DNA of 64,000 nucleotides from an uncultured Ramlibacter sp. (GTDB lineage Bacteria; Pseudomonadota; Gammaproteobacteria; Burkholderiales; Burkholderiaceae_C). The notes beneath the pieces are model-generated. The model did no database searches. It was not told the DNA's origin and saw nothing but the letters and a program-made list of their open reading frames with translations. Position numbers and translations under genes: made by a program. Positions 12,268-23,569 of the stretch are shown piece after piece. Where the stretch lies: the NCBI RefSeq assembly GCF_936925435.1, contig NZ_CAKZHQ010000004.1, forward strand, positions 291,464-355,463, in the 5' to 3' direction. The stretch's first letter is position 1; each line of letters opens with the position of its first letter.

Positions 12268-13833
12268 TTGGACTCCTCCCATCTCCCCTCCCCCGCCGCC
12301 CTCTGGCGCCGCCTGGTCCTGTGCCTGGCTGCGCCCCTGCTGCTGGCCGCCTGCAGCAGCCTGCCCGCACGCATGGCACCTGCACCCGGTGAGCCCCAGG
12401 CCCTGATACCGGCCAGTGCCCTGGGCCGCATTGCCGCAGTGTCGCTGCCGGCCGACCAGCCTTCGGGCTTTCGCCTGCTGCCCGACGGCGGCCAGGCCTT
12501 CGACACGCGCATGCAACTGATAGACCGGGCCGAACGCAGCCTGGACGCCCAGTACTACTACATCGGCCACGACGACTCGGGCCTGGCCTTTCTGCGCGCC
12601 CTGACGCAGGCCGCCGCCCGCGGCGTGCGGGTGCGCCTGCTGGTGGACGACCTGGCGACCGACGCCATCGAGCCCATGCTGCGCCACATGGAGGCCCAGG
12701 CCGGGATGGAGGTGCGCGTCTTCAACCCCTTCTGTTGCGGCCGCACCAGCGTGGTCGGCCGCTTTGGCAGCGGCGCGGCCGACCTGCGGCGCCTGAACCA
12801 CCGCATGCACAACAAGCTGCTGCTGGCCGACGGCGCCCTGGCCGTCGCCGGCGGGCGCAACATGGGCGACGAGTATTTCGCCCGCAACATGCACAGCGAG
12901 TTCGTCGACATGGACGCGCTGATGGCCGGCGCCATCGTGCCGCAGTTGGCGTCGGTGTTCGCCCGCTACTGGGACAGCCCGCCGGCGTGGCCACTGGGCC
13001 AGCTGCCTTGGGATGGCAAGATCGGCGACAGCGGCGAGCCGGCCGCGCCCGAGCCGCCAAGCGCCCTCGACGCTCTGGGGCAGACCGCGCCGGGCCTGGA
13101 GTTCGCAGCCGGCAGGCTCACGCTGACCGGCGGCTCGGCCTATGCCTTTGCCGACCCGCCCGGCAAGGTGCTGAACAAGGACCTGGACCACCTGCACGCC
13201 AACAGCGTCACCACCCAGGTGCGTGGCGCCATGTGGACGGCGCGCCAGGAAGTGGTGGTGTCCTCGCCCTACCTGATCCCGCGCGAAATGGGCATGGAGC
13301 TGATCCGCGGCCTGGCGCAGCAGGGCGTGAAGATGAGCATCCTGACCAATTCGATGGCGGCCAACGATTCCATCTTCGTGCACACAGGCTATGCGCGCTA
13401 CCGGCCCGAGATGCTGCGCCACGGCGTCGACCTGTACGAGCTCAGCCCGGCGCGCAGCGGCCGCCCGACGCGCTCACCCATGGGCATGGTGCCCAGCATG
13501 TCGATCGGCAGGCTGCACGCCAAGAACCTGGTGATCGACCGCCAGACCACCTTCATCGGCTCAATGAACCTGGACCCGCGCTCGGCCGACAAGAACACCG
13601 AGCTGGGCGTGCTGGTGGACAGCCCCGCCCTGGCGGCGCAGATGCTCAAGGTGCTGGACATGAACAAGCGCACCGGCGCCTACAAGCTGCGGCTGGATGC
13701 GCAGGGCAGCATCGAATGGCTGGCCACGGTCGACGGCAAGGAGACCGTGTTCACCAGCGAGCCCGAGACCACGCCGCTGATGTGGCTGCAGAACATCTTC
13801 CTGTCGCCGCTGGTCCCCGAGAGCCTGCTATGA
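12268..13833 (+). CDS. Phospholipase D family lipoprotein (cardiolipin synthase-like)
   Basis: Lipobox LLLAACSS; two HxK motifs (HNKLLLADGALAVAGGRNMGDEY, HAKNLVIDRQTTFIGSMNLDPRS); TTG start inferred, ORF extends to ATG 12148. Confidence 0.88.
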   Translation: MDSSHLPSPAALWRRLVLCLAAPLLLAACSSLPARMAPAPGEPQALIPASALGRIAAVSLPADQPSGFRLLPDGGQAFDTRMQLIDRAERSLDAQYYYIGHDDSGLAFLRALTQAAARGVRVRLLVDDLATDAIEPMLRHMEAQAGMEVRVFNPFCCGRTSVVGRFGSGAADLRRLNHRMHNKLLLADGALAVAGGRNMGDEYFARNMHSEFVDMDALMAGAIVPQLASVFARYWDSPPAWPLGQLPWDGKIGDSGEPAAPEPPSALDALGQTAPGLEFAAGRLTLTGGSAYAFADPPGKVLNKDLDHLHANSVTTQVRGAMWTARQEVVVSSPYLIPREMGMELIRGLAQQGVKMSILTNSMAANDSIFVHTGYARYRPEMLRHGVDLYELSPARSGRPTRSPMGMVPSMSIGRLHAKNLVIDRQTTFIGSMNLDPRSADKNTELGVLVDSPALAAQMLKVLDMNKRTGAYKLRLDAQGSIEWLATVDGKETVFTSEPETTPLMWLQNIFLSPLVPESLL

Positions 13834-14475
13834 GGCTTGCGGCCGGCGCCGCGCCTTCCAGGCGCCGAACAACACGACCAGGCCGGGCAGCAGGATCATG
13901 GCCCAGATGATCTTGTCCAGGTTGGCCTTGACCCAGGGGAAGCTGCCCAGGAAGTAGCCCGCCGTGCAGATGCCCAGCACCCAGATGAGCGCGCCGCCGA
14001 CGTTCCAGGCGCTGAACTTGGCGCGCGACATGGCGGCCACGCCGGCCACGAAGGGCGCGAAGGTGCGGATGAAGGGCATGAAGCGCGCCAGCACGATGGT
14101 GATGCCGCCGTACTTCTCGTAGAAGGCATGGGCCTGGTCGAAGGCCTTCTTGTTGAAAAAGCGCGACTGCTCCCACTGGAAGACCTTGGGGCCGAAGTAG
14201 CGGCCGATGGCGTAGTTGCACTGATCGCCCAGGATGGCGGCGGCGATCAGCACCACGCAGGCGATGGGAAAGCTCAGCAACCCGACGCCGCACAGCGCGC
14301 CCACCACGAACAGCAGCGAGTCGCCCGGCAAAAAGGGCATGACCACCACCCCGGTCTCGACAAAGACGATCAGGAACAGCAGGGCATAGACCCATGCGCC
14401 GTAAGTGGTGACGAAGTTTTCCAGGTGCTGGTCGACATGCAGGATGAAGTCCAGAAGAAAGGCAATGAGGTCCAT
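13828..14475 (-). CDS. DedA family membrane protein
   Basis: FVETGVVVMPFLPGDSLLFVVGAL, GDQCNYAIGRYFG, RFMPFIRTFAPFVAGVAAM. Confidence 0.92.
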   Translation of the reverse strand: MDLIAFLLDFILHVDQHLENFVTTYGAWVYALLFLIVFVETGVVVMPFLPGDSLLFVVGALCGVGLLSFPIACVVLIAAAILGDQCNYAIGRYFGPKVFQWEQSRFFNKKAFDQAHAFYEKYGGITIVLARFMPFIRTFAPFVAGVAAMSRAKFSAWNVGGALIWVLGICTAGYFLGSFPWVKANLDKIIWAMILLPGLVVLFGAWKARRRPQAS

Positions 14476-14510
14476 GGGCGGCGATTATCCCTGCCACCTA
14501 GAATCCCCCT

Positions 14511-16325
14511 GTGAACGCCGTCCTCTCGCCCTCCCCGCGCCGCCCCATCCGTGACCTGCCCGACGAACTGGTCAGCCAGATCGCCGCAGGCGAGGTGGTC
14601 GAGCGGCCCGCTTCGGTGGTGCGCGAGCTGGTCGACAACGCGCTGGACGCAGGGGCCAGCCAGGTGACGGTGCGCCTGCTGGCCGGCGGCGTGCGCCTGA
14701 TCTCGGTGGAAGACGACGGCAGCGGCATCCCGCGCGAGGAACTGCCCGTCGCCCTGCGCCGCCACGCCACCAGCAAGATCGCCTCGCTGGCCGACCTGGA
14801 GGCCGTGGGCACCATGGGCTTTCGCGGCGAGGCGCTCGCCGCCATCGCCTCGGTCTCGGAGATGAGCCTGCTATCGCGCACCGAGGGCCAGCCCAACGCC
14901 GTCCTGCTGGACGCGCGCAGCGGCGAGCTGCGGCCGGCGGCCCGCGCCACTGGCACCACGGTGGAGGTCAAGGAGCTGTTTTTCAGCACGCCGGCGCGCC
15001 GCAAGTTCCTCAAGACCGACGCCACCGAGCTGGCCCATTGCATCGAGGCGGTGCGCCGCCATGCGCTGGCCCGGCCCGACGTGGGCTTTGCCATCTGGCA
15101 CGAGGGCCGGCTGGTCGAGCAGTGGCGCAGCAGCACGCGCGAGCAGCGGCTGGCCGACGTGCTGGGCCAGGACTTTCTCGACCAGGGCTTGGCGGTGGAC
15201 TATCGCGCCGGCGCCATCCACATCACGGGCCGCGCCGGCATCCCCGATGCCGCCCGTTCGCGCGCCGACCAGCAGTACTGCTACGTCAACGGCCGCTATG
15301 TGCGCGACAAGGTGCTCACCCATGCCGCGCGCAGCGCCTACGAGGACGTGCTGCACGGGCACCGCCAGCCGGTCTATGCCCTGTATGTGGAGATCGCGCC
15401 GGAGCGGGTCGACGTCAACGTCCACCCCACCAAGATCGAGGTCCGCTTTCGCGACAGCCGCGAAGTCCACCAGGCCGTGCGCCGCGCGGTCGACCAGGCG
15501 CTGGCCGCGCCGCGCGCAGGCCAGGCTGCCGTGCCGCTGATGCCCGGCCTGGCTTCGGTTTCAGAAGAAAATCAGCCCGTATCCCGCATGCAGTGGGCGC
15601 AACCCGCTATGAATTTCGGAGCGCCAGCAGGCCAGGCGGTGTCGGACCTGGGGGCGCTGTGGCAGCCCTCCCCGCTGTCCACCCCGCCTGCACAAGCCAT
15701 CGCTGGGCCCGCGCCCACGGCAAGCGAGTTGCCACCCGGCGAGTGGCCGCTGGGCCGCGCCATCGCGCAATTGCAGGGCATCTACATCCTGGCCGAGAAC
15801 ACCCAGGGCCTGGTCATCGTCGACATGCATGCAGCGCACGAGCGCATCGTCTATGAGCGTTTGAAGCTGCAGATGGACCAACACCAGATCCACAGCCAGC
15901 CCCTGCTGATCCCGGCGACCTTTGCCGCCACGCCGCAGGAAGTGGCGGCCGCCGAGGCCCACGCCGCCACGCTGCAGGCCCTGGGCCTGGAGGTCACGCC
16001 CTTCTCGGCCAAGACCCTGGCGGTGCGCGCCGTGCCCACCAGCCTGGCCGAGGGCGACGCGGTGGAGCTCGCCCGCAGCGTGCTGGCCGAACTGGCCCAG
16101 CACGACGCCAGCACGGTGATCCAGCGCGCGCAGAACGAGCTGCTGGGCACCATGGCCTGCCACGGTGCGGTGCGCGCCAACCGCCGTCTCACGCTGGAAG
16201 AGATGAACGCCCTGCTGCGCCAGATGGAAGCGACCGAGCGGTCCGACCAGTGCAACCACGGCCGGCCCACCTGGCGCCAGCTCACGGTGCGCGAGCTCGA
16301 CGCCCTCTTCCTGCGCGGACGCTGA
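14511..16325 (+). CDS. mutL: DNA mismatch repair protein MutL
   Basis: IRDLPDELVSQIAAGEVVERPASVVRELVDNALDAGA, GFRGEALAAIASV, ACHGAVRANRRLTLEEMNALLRQMEATERSDQCNHGRPT. Confidence 0.96.
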   Translation: MNAVLSPSPRRPIRDLPDELVSQIAAGEVVERPASVVRELVDNALDAGASQVTVRLLAGGVRLISVEDDGSGIPREELPVALRRHATSKIASLADLEAVGTMGFRGEALAAIASVSEMSLLSRTEGQPNAVLLDARSGELRPAARATGTTVEVKELFFSTPARRKFLKTDATELAHCIEAVRRHALARPDVGFAIWHEGRLVEQWRSSTREQRLADVLGQDFLDQGLAVDYRAGAIHITGRAGIPDAARSRADQQYCYVNGRYVRDKVLTHAARSAYEDVLHGHRQPVYALYVEIAPERVDVNVHPTKIEVRFRDSREVHQAVRRAVDQALAAPRAGQAAVPLMPGLASVSEENQPVSRMQWAQPAMNFGAPAGQAVSDLGALWQPSPLSTPPAQAIAGPAPTASELPPGEWPLGRAIAQLQGIYILAENTQGLVIVDMHAAHERIVYERLKLQMDQHQIHSQPLLIPATFAATPQEVAAAEAHAATLQALGLEVTPFSAKTLAVRAVPTSLAEGDAVELARSVLAELAQHDASTVIQRAQNELLGTMACHGAVRANRRLTLEEMNALLRQMEATERSDQCNHGRPTWRQLTVRELDALFLRGR

Positions 16326-16326
16326 C

Positions 16327-17487
16327 TTACCTGCGGCGCGCCGCCACCGCGGTGTCGGTGAAGTCGGTGAACACGCCGTCCACGCCCAGCGCGTAAAACA
16401 GCTTGTACTCGGCCTGCGGGTCGCCCTTGAAGTCCGATGCGAGGCGCAATGCCTCGTTGCGGAAGGTGAAGGGGTGGACGAACAGGCCGGCGGCATGGGC
16501 GTTCCTGACCACATCGGTGGCCGGCATCAGCACGCGGTCGCGCTCGTCGATCTTGCCGTCGCCGTTGAGGTCGTCGGCCTTGCCATCGTTGTTGGCATCG
16601 ACCTGCTTCGTCGGGATGAGATACGGCTTCCAGGGACCGATGCCGTCGGCATAGGTCTTGATCTCGCGCAGGCCGGCGGCCGTCACCAGGTCGGGGAAGG
16701 TGCGCGGGTCCTTGGCCACGGCGAAGTCGTAAGGCTTGTCGTAGGGCGCGGCCAGGGTGATGGCACCCTTGGCGTCGACGCCGTCGGCGTCGATCAGCTG
16801 CACCAGGCGCAGCTGGGTCTTGCTGCGCAGGTACTTGAGGTTGGCCACCTCGAAGGACTGCAGGATGACGGGCGAGTCCTTGGCGGTGTAGCCATAGCTG
16901 GCCAGGATGGCCAGCAGCCGGTCTTCCAGCGCCAGATTCAGGCCCACGTGGTAGGTGGGGTGCTTGGTCTCGGGGTAGACGCCCACGCTGCGGCCCAGGC
17001 GTGTGCCTTCCGACTTGGCCAGGTCCAGCACCTCGCGCAGCGTCGGGATGGCGTACTTGCCGTTGTGCGACTGGTCGCGGTCGGCCAGCGGCTGGATGGC
17101 GCGCAGGGTGCGGATCTCGGCCAGCGTGAAGTCGCTGGCGAACCAGCCGGTCTCGTCCACACCGTCCACCTTCTTGGTGGTCTTGCGGCCGGCGAACTCG
17201 GGCCGGCTGGCAACGTCGGTGGTGCCTGTGATGTTGGGCTCATGGCGGGCAATCAGCTCGCCGTCCTTGGTCGCCACCAGATCGGGCTCGATGAAGTCGG
17301 CGCCCATCTCGATGGCCTTCTTGTAGCCTTCCAGCGTGTGGTCGGGCAGGTAGCCGGCCGTGCCGCGGTGGCCCACGACCAGGGGCGCAGCGCCGTTCAA
17401 GGTGGGATAGTTCGGGCCGTCGTCGCCGCCGCAGGCGGACAGGGTGGCCAGCAGGCACAGCAGCAGCGCGTTGGGGTGTCTTGTCAT
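16327..17487 (-). CDS. Glycerophosphodiester phosphodiesterase lipoprotein
   Basis: Lipobox [64 protein letters not shown]-hand-like [21 protein letters not shown]. Confidence 0.92.
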   Translation of the reverse strand: MTRHPNALLLCLLATLSACGGDDGPNYPTLNGAAPLVVGHRGTAGYLPDHTLEGYKKAIEMGADFIEPDLVATKDGELIARHEPNITGTTDVASRPEFAGRKTTKKVDGVDETGWFASDFTLAEIRTLRAIQPLADRDQSHNGKYAIPTLREVLDLAKSEGTRLGRSVGVYPETKHPTYHVGLNLALEDRLLAILASYGYTAKDSPVILQSFEVANLKYLRSKTQLRLVQLIDADGVDAKGAITLAAPYDKPYDFAVAKDPRTFPDLVTAAGLREIKTYADGIGPWKPYLIPTKQVDANNDGKADDLNGDGKIDERDRVLMPATDVVRNAHAAGLFVHPFTFRNEALRLASDFKGDPQAEYKLFYALGVDGVFTDFTDTAVAARRR

Positions 17488-17557
17488 GAAGCTTCTCCTC
17501 GGGTCAAAAGCCGCGACTGTGGCGGCCGAGGATGACGGCTTCATGAAAACGCAAGCG

Positions 17558-18079
17558 TTACAACAATTCCTTGCGCATCAGCACGGCGCCGGCGCCGTAG
17601 CTGGCCAGCTTGGCCTGCAGCGGCTGGCCCTGGGCGGCCAGGGCCCGGAAACCCAGGGCCTGCCAGTAGCGCGCCGAGTCCTGGATCGCCACCAGCGCGG
17701 CCTGCGGCAGCCGCCACAGCGCCGCCTGGGCCAGGGCAGCGTCCACCAGGGCGCGGCCGGCGCCGCTGCCGCGCGCCGGGGCCGCCAGGGCCAGGTCGTG
17801 CAGGTAGAGGGTGTCGGGCTGCGCCGGCAGCAGGCAGTCGGGGCTGTCCAAGGCCGGCAGCTCGGGCCAGCGCAGGGGCAGGGCCACCAGGTAGCCCACC
17901 ATCGCAGCACCGCGGCGGGCGACGAAGCAAGATTGCGGCGCCGCCAGCAGCTTGGCGCGCAAAGACTGGGCCGACTCCGGCACGATGGCCGTGTAGCACT
18001 GGGCCTGGACCGCCAGCACGCAGGCCATGTCGGCCTCCTGCATGGGTTCGATGCGCACTTGCGGGGCAGAAGAAGGCAT
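17558..18079 (-). CDS. GNAT family N-acetyltransferase
   Basis: [28 protein letters not shown] acetyl-CoA-binding motif. Confidence 0.85.
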   Translation of the reverse strand: MPSSAPQVRIEPMQEADMACVLAVQAQCYTAIVPESAQSLRAKLLAAPQSCFVARRGAAMVGYLVALPLRWPELPALDSPDCLLPAQPDTLYLHDLALAAPARGSGAGRALVDAALAQAALWRLPQAALVAIQDSARYWQALGFRALAAQGQPLQAKLASYGAGAVLMRKELL

Positions 18080-18200
18080 GGCTTTGGGGGGAGGACGCGG
18101 CCGATTCTGGCATGCATGCTGGCACTGACGCCTGTGTCACACTGCTGTAAAGCTGGTCAGCTTGGCGAACCTTTCCAGTCCTGCCTTGTCCATCTCTTCC

Positions 18201-19046
18201 ATGAAACGCTGGTTCCTCCTTGCCGCCGCCGCGGCCTGTACCTGCCTGGCCTTGCTGGGCTGCGCCACCCTGGACGAAAGACAGCGCGCCTGGATCTTCC
18301 AGCCCAGCGACCGCGCCTGGGGCGGCAGCGCCAGCCAGGCCGAGGGCATGGACGATGTCTGGATCGGGTTCGACTCCAAGGTCACGGGCGAGCAAGCCAA
18401 ACTGCATGGGCTGTGGCTGGCTGCCGACCAGCCGGCCGCGGCCCAGCCGGTGCTGCTGTACCTGCACGGCGCGCGCTGGAACGTGGCGGGCTCGGCCGGG
18501 CGCGTGCGCCGGATGCAGGAGCTTGGCTTTTCGGTGCTGGCCATCGACTACCGGGGTTTTGGCAAGAGCACGGCCGGCCTGCCCTCGGAAGACATGGCCT
18601 ACGAGGACGCCCGCGCCGCCTGGGACTGGCTGGCCGCGAAGTACCCCAGCCAGCCACGCTACATCTTCGGTCACTCGCTGGGCGGCGCCATCGCCATCGA
18701 CCTGGCCTCCAAGGTGAACGACGAGGAAGGCACCATCGTCGAGGGCACCTTCACCTCCATCCCGGATGTGGCCAGTTCCATGAAGTGGGGCTGGCTGCCA
18801 GTGGGGCCGCTGATCACCCAGCGCTTCGACTCCATCCAGAAGGTGGCCCACATCGGCTCGCCCCTGCTGGTGGTGCACGGCGCCAACGACAACCTGATCG
18901 ACAGCACGCTGGGCCGCAAGCTGTTCGACGCCTACCAGGGCAAGAAGCAGTTCCTGCTGGTCGAGGGCGGCTCGCACCACAGCACCATGGTGGTGGGCCA
19001 GGCCAGGTACCGCGAGGCCGTGACCCAGCTGTTCAGCCTGCGCTGA
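18201..19046 (+). CDS. Alpha/beta hydrolase lipoprotein
   Basis: CTCLALLGCA lipobox-like; VLLYLHGARWNVAG, YIFGHSLGGAIAIDLA, VVHGANDNLI. Confidence 0.87.
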   Translation: MKRWFLLAAAAACTCLALLGCATLDERQRAWIFQPSDRAWGGSASQAEGMDDVWIGFDSKVTGEQAKLHGLWLAADQPAAAQPVLLYLHGARWNVAGSAGRVRRMQELGFSVLAIDYRGFGKSTAGLPSEDMAYEDARAAWDWLAAKYPSQPRYIFGHSLGGAIAIDLASKVNDEEGTIVEGTFTSIPDVASSMKWGWLPVGPLITQRFDSIQKVAHIGSPLLVVHGANDNLIDSTLGRKLFDAYQGKKQFLLVEGGSHHSTMVVGQARYREAVTQLFSLR

Positions 19047-19416
19047 TCTTGCCCTTGCGGCGGCGCCGGTCCAGGTACCAGGCCAGGAAAGGCAGCAGCA
19101 GCAGGGAACCGGGCAGGGCCCAGATCGCCAGGTAGGGGCTGACCGAGGAGGCCGAGTGCAGCATCAGGCGCAGCTGGTCCTTGTCTTCCGGCGTCCATTT
19201 GCCGCCGTTGCGCTGCTTCATCAGCAAGGGCCAGGCGCCGCGCATGCGCAGCAGCTCGTCGCCCAGACGCTGCTTCTCGCGCTTGTTGCCCGCCAGGAAG
19301 GAGCAGAACCACACCGGCGCGCGCTTCATCTTCGCCTGGAAATGCGTGGTCGAGTTGCCGTCGAAAGCGGCCGGGGCCTGGGCTGTTGGCGGCGCTTTTT
19401 GCGGGACGGCGGGCAT
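19033..19416 (-). CDS. Conserved-looking small membrane protein, LETM1-like C-terminus (tentative)
   Basis: LRLMLHSASSVSPYLAIWALPGSLLLLPFLAWYLDRRRRKGK. Confidence 0.55.
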   Translation of the reverse strand: MPAVPQKAPPTAQAPAAFDGNSTTHFQAKMKRAPVWFCSFLAGNKREKQRLGDELLRMRGAWPLLMKQRNGGKWTPEDKDQLRLMLHSASSVSPYLAIWALPGSLLLLPFLAWYLDRRRRKGKISAG

Positions 19417-19532
19417 GTGTGGATTATTGCGTCGCACCGGCTCGCGCGGCAATGGAACTTGGTCACACGAAACGCACGAAACGCGCGCCGCTGAAAAAAA
19501 CAGGTGCTGGCCGTCTGCTACCCTCAAAGCCG

Positions 19533-20774
19533 ATGTCCTCCCTGCCACCAGCTGTTTCCTGCGCCACCGCCACCCGGCCCGTCATGGCTCCAGGCCTTGT
19601 CGTGCTGGTGCTGGCCCTGCTGCTGGGCATCCAGCCCGTCACCACCGATCTGTACCTGCCGGCCCTGCCCAGCCTGACCGCGGGCTTTGGCGCGCCCGTG
19701 GCCCAGGCCCAGCTGACCCTGACCTGCCTGCTGCTGGCCTTCGGCTGCTCACAGCTGGTCTGGGGTCCGCTGTCCGACCGCTTCGGCCGGCGTCCCATCC
19801 TGCTGTGCGGCCTGGGCGCCTACACCCTGGCCTCGGCCGGCTGCGTGCTGGCGCCCTCGATGGCCCAGCTGATCGTCTGGCGCACGCTGCAGGGCGCCGC
19901 CATGGGCGCGGCGGTGATGGGTGCGCGCGCCATCGTGCGCGACCTGTACACGCCGGAGCTGGGCGCTCGCATGATGTCCAAGGGACTGACGGGCCTGGGG
20001 GTGATCGCCTGCCTGAGCGCGCCGCTGGGCGGCCTGCTGGCCGACCAGCTCGGCTGGCGCTACGCCCTGTCGGCTCTGGCCTGCTTTGGCGCGGCCACGC
20101 TGGTCCTGGTGGCGCTGCGTTTCGAGGAGACGGCGCCGGCCACCAAACCCAACGCGCTGCGGCCGGCCGTGCTGGCCGCCACCTGGTGGGCCATTCTGCG
20201 CAACCCCACGTTCCTGACCTGGTCGGCCCTGTCCACGGCTTCCTATGCAGGCCTGTTCACCTTCCTGGCCTCCTCGTCCTTCGTCTTCATCCAGGTGCTG
20301 GGCCTGACACGCACGCAGTACGGCCTGGTCATGTTCTCCATGGCCTTCATCTACATCCTGGGAACCTTTGCTTGCCGGCGGCTGCTGCCGCGCTTCGGCG
20401 TGCGCCGCACGGTGGCCATTGCCGGCGCGGTGTCGTTGACGGCAGGCACGCTGCTGGGCGGCCTGGCGCTGGCCGGCGTGCACAGCACCTGGGCCATCCT
20501 CCTGCCCTTTTGCCTGTTCATGCTGGCCCATGGCGTGCACCAGCCCTGCAGCCAGAGCGGCGCGGTCGGGCCCTTCCCGCATGCAGCGGGCGCGGCATCC
20601 GCGCTCAACGGCTTTCTGGCGATGCTGGTGGCCTTTGCCGTCGGCGGCTGGATCGGCTGGCGGCTGGACGGCACGGTCTTTCCCCTGAGCAACGGCATCT
20701 GGCTCTGGAGCGCCTGCATCGCCGCCCTGTCCTGGACCCTGGTGCAACGCCATGGCGAACCAAGAATTGGGTAA
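19533..20774 (+). CDS. Bcr/CflA-type MFS efflux transporter
   Basis: [45 protein letters not shown]; 12-TM hydrophobic pattern. Confidence 0.9.
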   Translation: MSSLPPAVSCATATRPVMAPGLVVLVLALLLGIQPVTTDLYLPALPSLTAGFGAPVAQAQLTLTCLLLAFGCSQLVWGPLSDRFGRRPILLCGLGAYTLASAGCVLAPSMAQLIVWRTLQGAAMGAAVMGARAIVRDLYTPELGARMMSKGLTGLGVIACLSAPLGGLLADQLGWRYALSALACFGAATLVLVALRFEETAPATKPNALRPAVLAATWWAILRNPTFLTWSALSTASYAGLFTFLASSSFVFIQVLGLTRTQYGLVMFSMAFIYILGTFACRRLLPRFGVRRTVAIAGAVSLTAGTLLGGLALAGVHSTWAILLPFCLFMLAHGVHQPCSQSGAVGPFPHAAGAASALNGFLAMLVAFAVGGWIGWRLDGTVFPLSNGIWLWSACIAALSWTLVQRHGEPRIG

Positions 20775-21782
20775 GCGCCCGAATGCCGCTGGGCCGCCCC
20801 AAGGCATGAGAGCCCCCTCGGGGGGCAGCGAGGACACGCCAGTGCCGAGCGTGGGGGCCCGTTTGATCGCGCTCGCGGGCCCCACAGCCTCGGGCAAGAC
20901 CGGCGCGGCCCTGGCCATCGCGGCGCGCCATCCCTGCGAGATCATCAGCGTCGACTCGGCCCTGGTCTACCGCGGCATGGACATCGGCACGGCCAAGCCC
21001 AGCCACGCCGAGCGCGCCGGCGTGCCGCATCACCTGATCGACATCCGCGACCCCACCCAGGCCTATAGCGCGGCCGAGTTTGCCGCCGATGCGCAGCGCC
21101 TGGTGGACGAGATCAATGCGCGCGGCAAACTGGCCCTGCTGGTGGGCGGCACCATGCTGTACTTCAAGGCCTTGTTCGAGGGCCTGGCCCCCATGCCGCC
21201 GGCCGACCCCGCCGTGCGCGCCGAACTCGAGGCCCAGGCTGCCCTGCAGGGCTGGCCCGCGCTGCATGCCGAACTGGAGCGCGTTGACCCTGTCACCGCG
21301 GCCCGCCTGGCACCGCGCGATGCCCAGCGCATCCAGCGCGCGCTGGAGGTGTTCAGACTCAGCGGCAGGCCGCTGAGCAGCTTCCATGCTCCTGATTCAG
21401 GAGCACACCAGGGCCAGGGGATGCGGGCTGCAGCCATGTTTTCTCTGGAACCGGCAGACAGGGCCTGGCTGCACGGACGGATCGCGCAACGCTTTGATGC
21501 GATGCTGGCAGAAGGCTTGCTGGACGAGGTGCAAGCCCTGCGCGCGCGCGGCGACCTGCACGCGGAGTTGCCCAGCATGCGCTGCGTAGGCTACCGCCAG
21601 GCATGGGAAGCACTGGACGGCACGTGGCCGATCGGGCTGCTGCGCGACAAGGGTATCGCCGCCACGCGCCAGCTCGCCAAGCGCCAGCTGACCTGGCTGC
21701 GCGGCATGGAGAGCCGGCGTGTCATTGCCTGCGATGCACCCGATGCACTGGCGCAATTGCTCAGCCAGGTGGAGCCCCTCGC

Positions 21783-21786
<4 letters not shown>
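20752..21786 (+). CDS. miaA: tRNA dimethylallyltransferase MiaA
   Basis: [64 protein letters not shown]; start uncertain (20752, 20806 or GTG 20851). Confidence 0.95.
20784..20860. repeat. REP-like GC-rich palindromic repeat (gccccctcggggggcagcgaggacacgcc...gagcgtgggggc)
   Basis: gccccc-tcg-ggggggc hairpin followed by gtgggggc; form recalled as common in Comamonadaceae. Confidence 0.55.
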
Positions 21787-22433
<647 letters not shown>

Positions 22434-22627
22434 CTGCGCTGCGCGCGCTGTGCGCGTGGCACAGCCGTGTCGGTGATGAGGCCGCGTGCCCGGCAGATGC
22501 CGTCCGACACGATGAGGCGCTGCGACCTGACGCGGCGGCCGCGGTGCGCCACTAATCTGCAGTCAGCAGGCAGGCAATCAGGCCCGCAAGCAGTTTCAAA
22601 CCCCAACCTTCCTGAAGGAGCTTCCAC

Positions 22628-22969
22628 ATGTCGACCTCTTCCAAAATCATGGGCCTGCTGGCCGGTGTCTCCGCCGTTGCAGTCATCGGCGTTGCCGTTG
22701 CCCAGGGCGTCGAGCCCGATGCCCGCATCACCAACCCCGCCATCGGCGCCGGCCAGCAAAGCTCGCAGGACACGGCCATGGGCGAAACCGGCGTTCCCTC
22801 CTGGGAAAAGCTGATTCCGACGGCCGCCGTGGTGACCGAGCCCGTGGTCGCCGCCGTCGAGCCGGCCCCGGTCGCCGCTGCTGAGCCGCCCCAGCAAGCC
22901 ACCATGGGCGCCGCTCCCGCCGAGCCGGTCGTGGTCGCCGAAGCCCCGGCCCGCGCCGACCGCAATTAA
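22628..22969 (+). CDS. Small Ala/Pro-rich hypothetical protein with N-terminal hydrophobic segment
   Basis: [27 protein letters not shown] followed by [18 protein letters not shown]. Confidence 0.6.
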   Translation: MSTSSKIMGLLAGVSAVAVIGVAVAQGVEPDARITNPAIGAGQQSSQDTAMGETGVPSWEKLIPTAAVVTEPVVAAVEPAPVAAAEPPQQATMGAAPAEPVVVAEAPARADRN

Positions 22970-22990
22970 GCACCGCCGCGGTTGCCCGAC

Positions 22991-23037
22991 AACCGCACTG
23001 TGTTGGCCCGCCAGGCCAGTGCAGTGCGGTTTTCTTT
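22991..23037 (+). terminator. Rho-independent terminator (aaccgcactg...cagtgcggttttcttt)
   Basis: Perfect 10-bp stem followed by T-rich tract, just after the 22628-22969 ORF. Confidence 0.8.
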
Positions 23038-23071
23038 GTCCCACGCCCCACCATACCAACCGGAGAACGAC

Positions 23072-23560
23072 ATGCCCACGACCCGTACCGAAAAAGACGC
23101 CTGCGACCTGCTCGACGCCGACCACAAGGCCGTCAAAAAACTCTTCAACGCTTATGACGAACTGGCCGGCTCCAAGGCCAGGGGCGCGGCGCAAAAGCGC
23201 CTGGACATCGCTCGCGAAATTTGCAAAGAACTGAAGGTCCACACGCAGATCGAGGAAGAGATCCTCTACCCCGCGCTGCGCGAGGCCTTCAAGGAGACCG
23301 ACATCGTCGCCGAGGCCGAGGTCGAGCACGCCGGCGCCAAGGACCTGATCGCCCAACTCGACGCCCTGCAGGAAGCCGACGAGATGTTCGATGCCAAGGT
23401 CAAGGTGCTGGGCGAGTACATCGACCACCACGTCAAGGAAGAACGCAACGAGATGTTCCCCAAGGCCCGCGCCAACCGCAAGCTCGACCTGGTGGCCATG
23501 CGCGACGACCTGGCGGCGCGCAAGGAAGAACTGCTGGCCGAGGCCGGCGCCCTGGCCTGA
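23072..23560 (+). CDS. Hemerythrin HHE domain protein
   Basis: [64 protein letters not shown]. Confidence 0.92.
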   Translation: MPTTRTEKDACDLLDADHKAVKKLFNAYDELAGSKARGAAQKRLDIAREICKELKVHTQIEEEILYPALREAFKETDIVAEAEVEHAGAKDLIAQLDALQEADEMFDAKVKVLGEYIDHHVKEERNEMFPKARANRKLDLVAMRDDLAARKEELLAEAGALA

Positions 23561-23569
23561 GGCCCGCGC

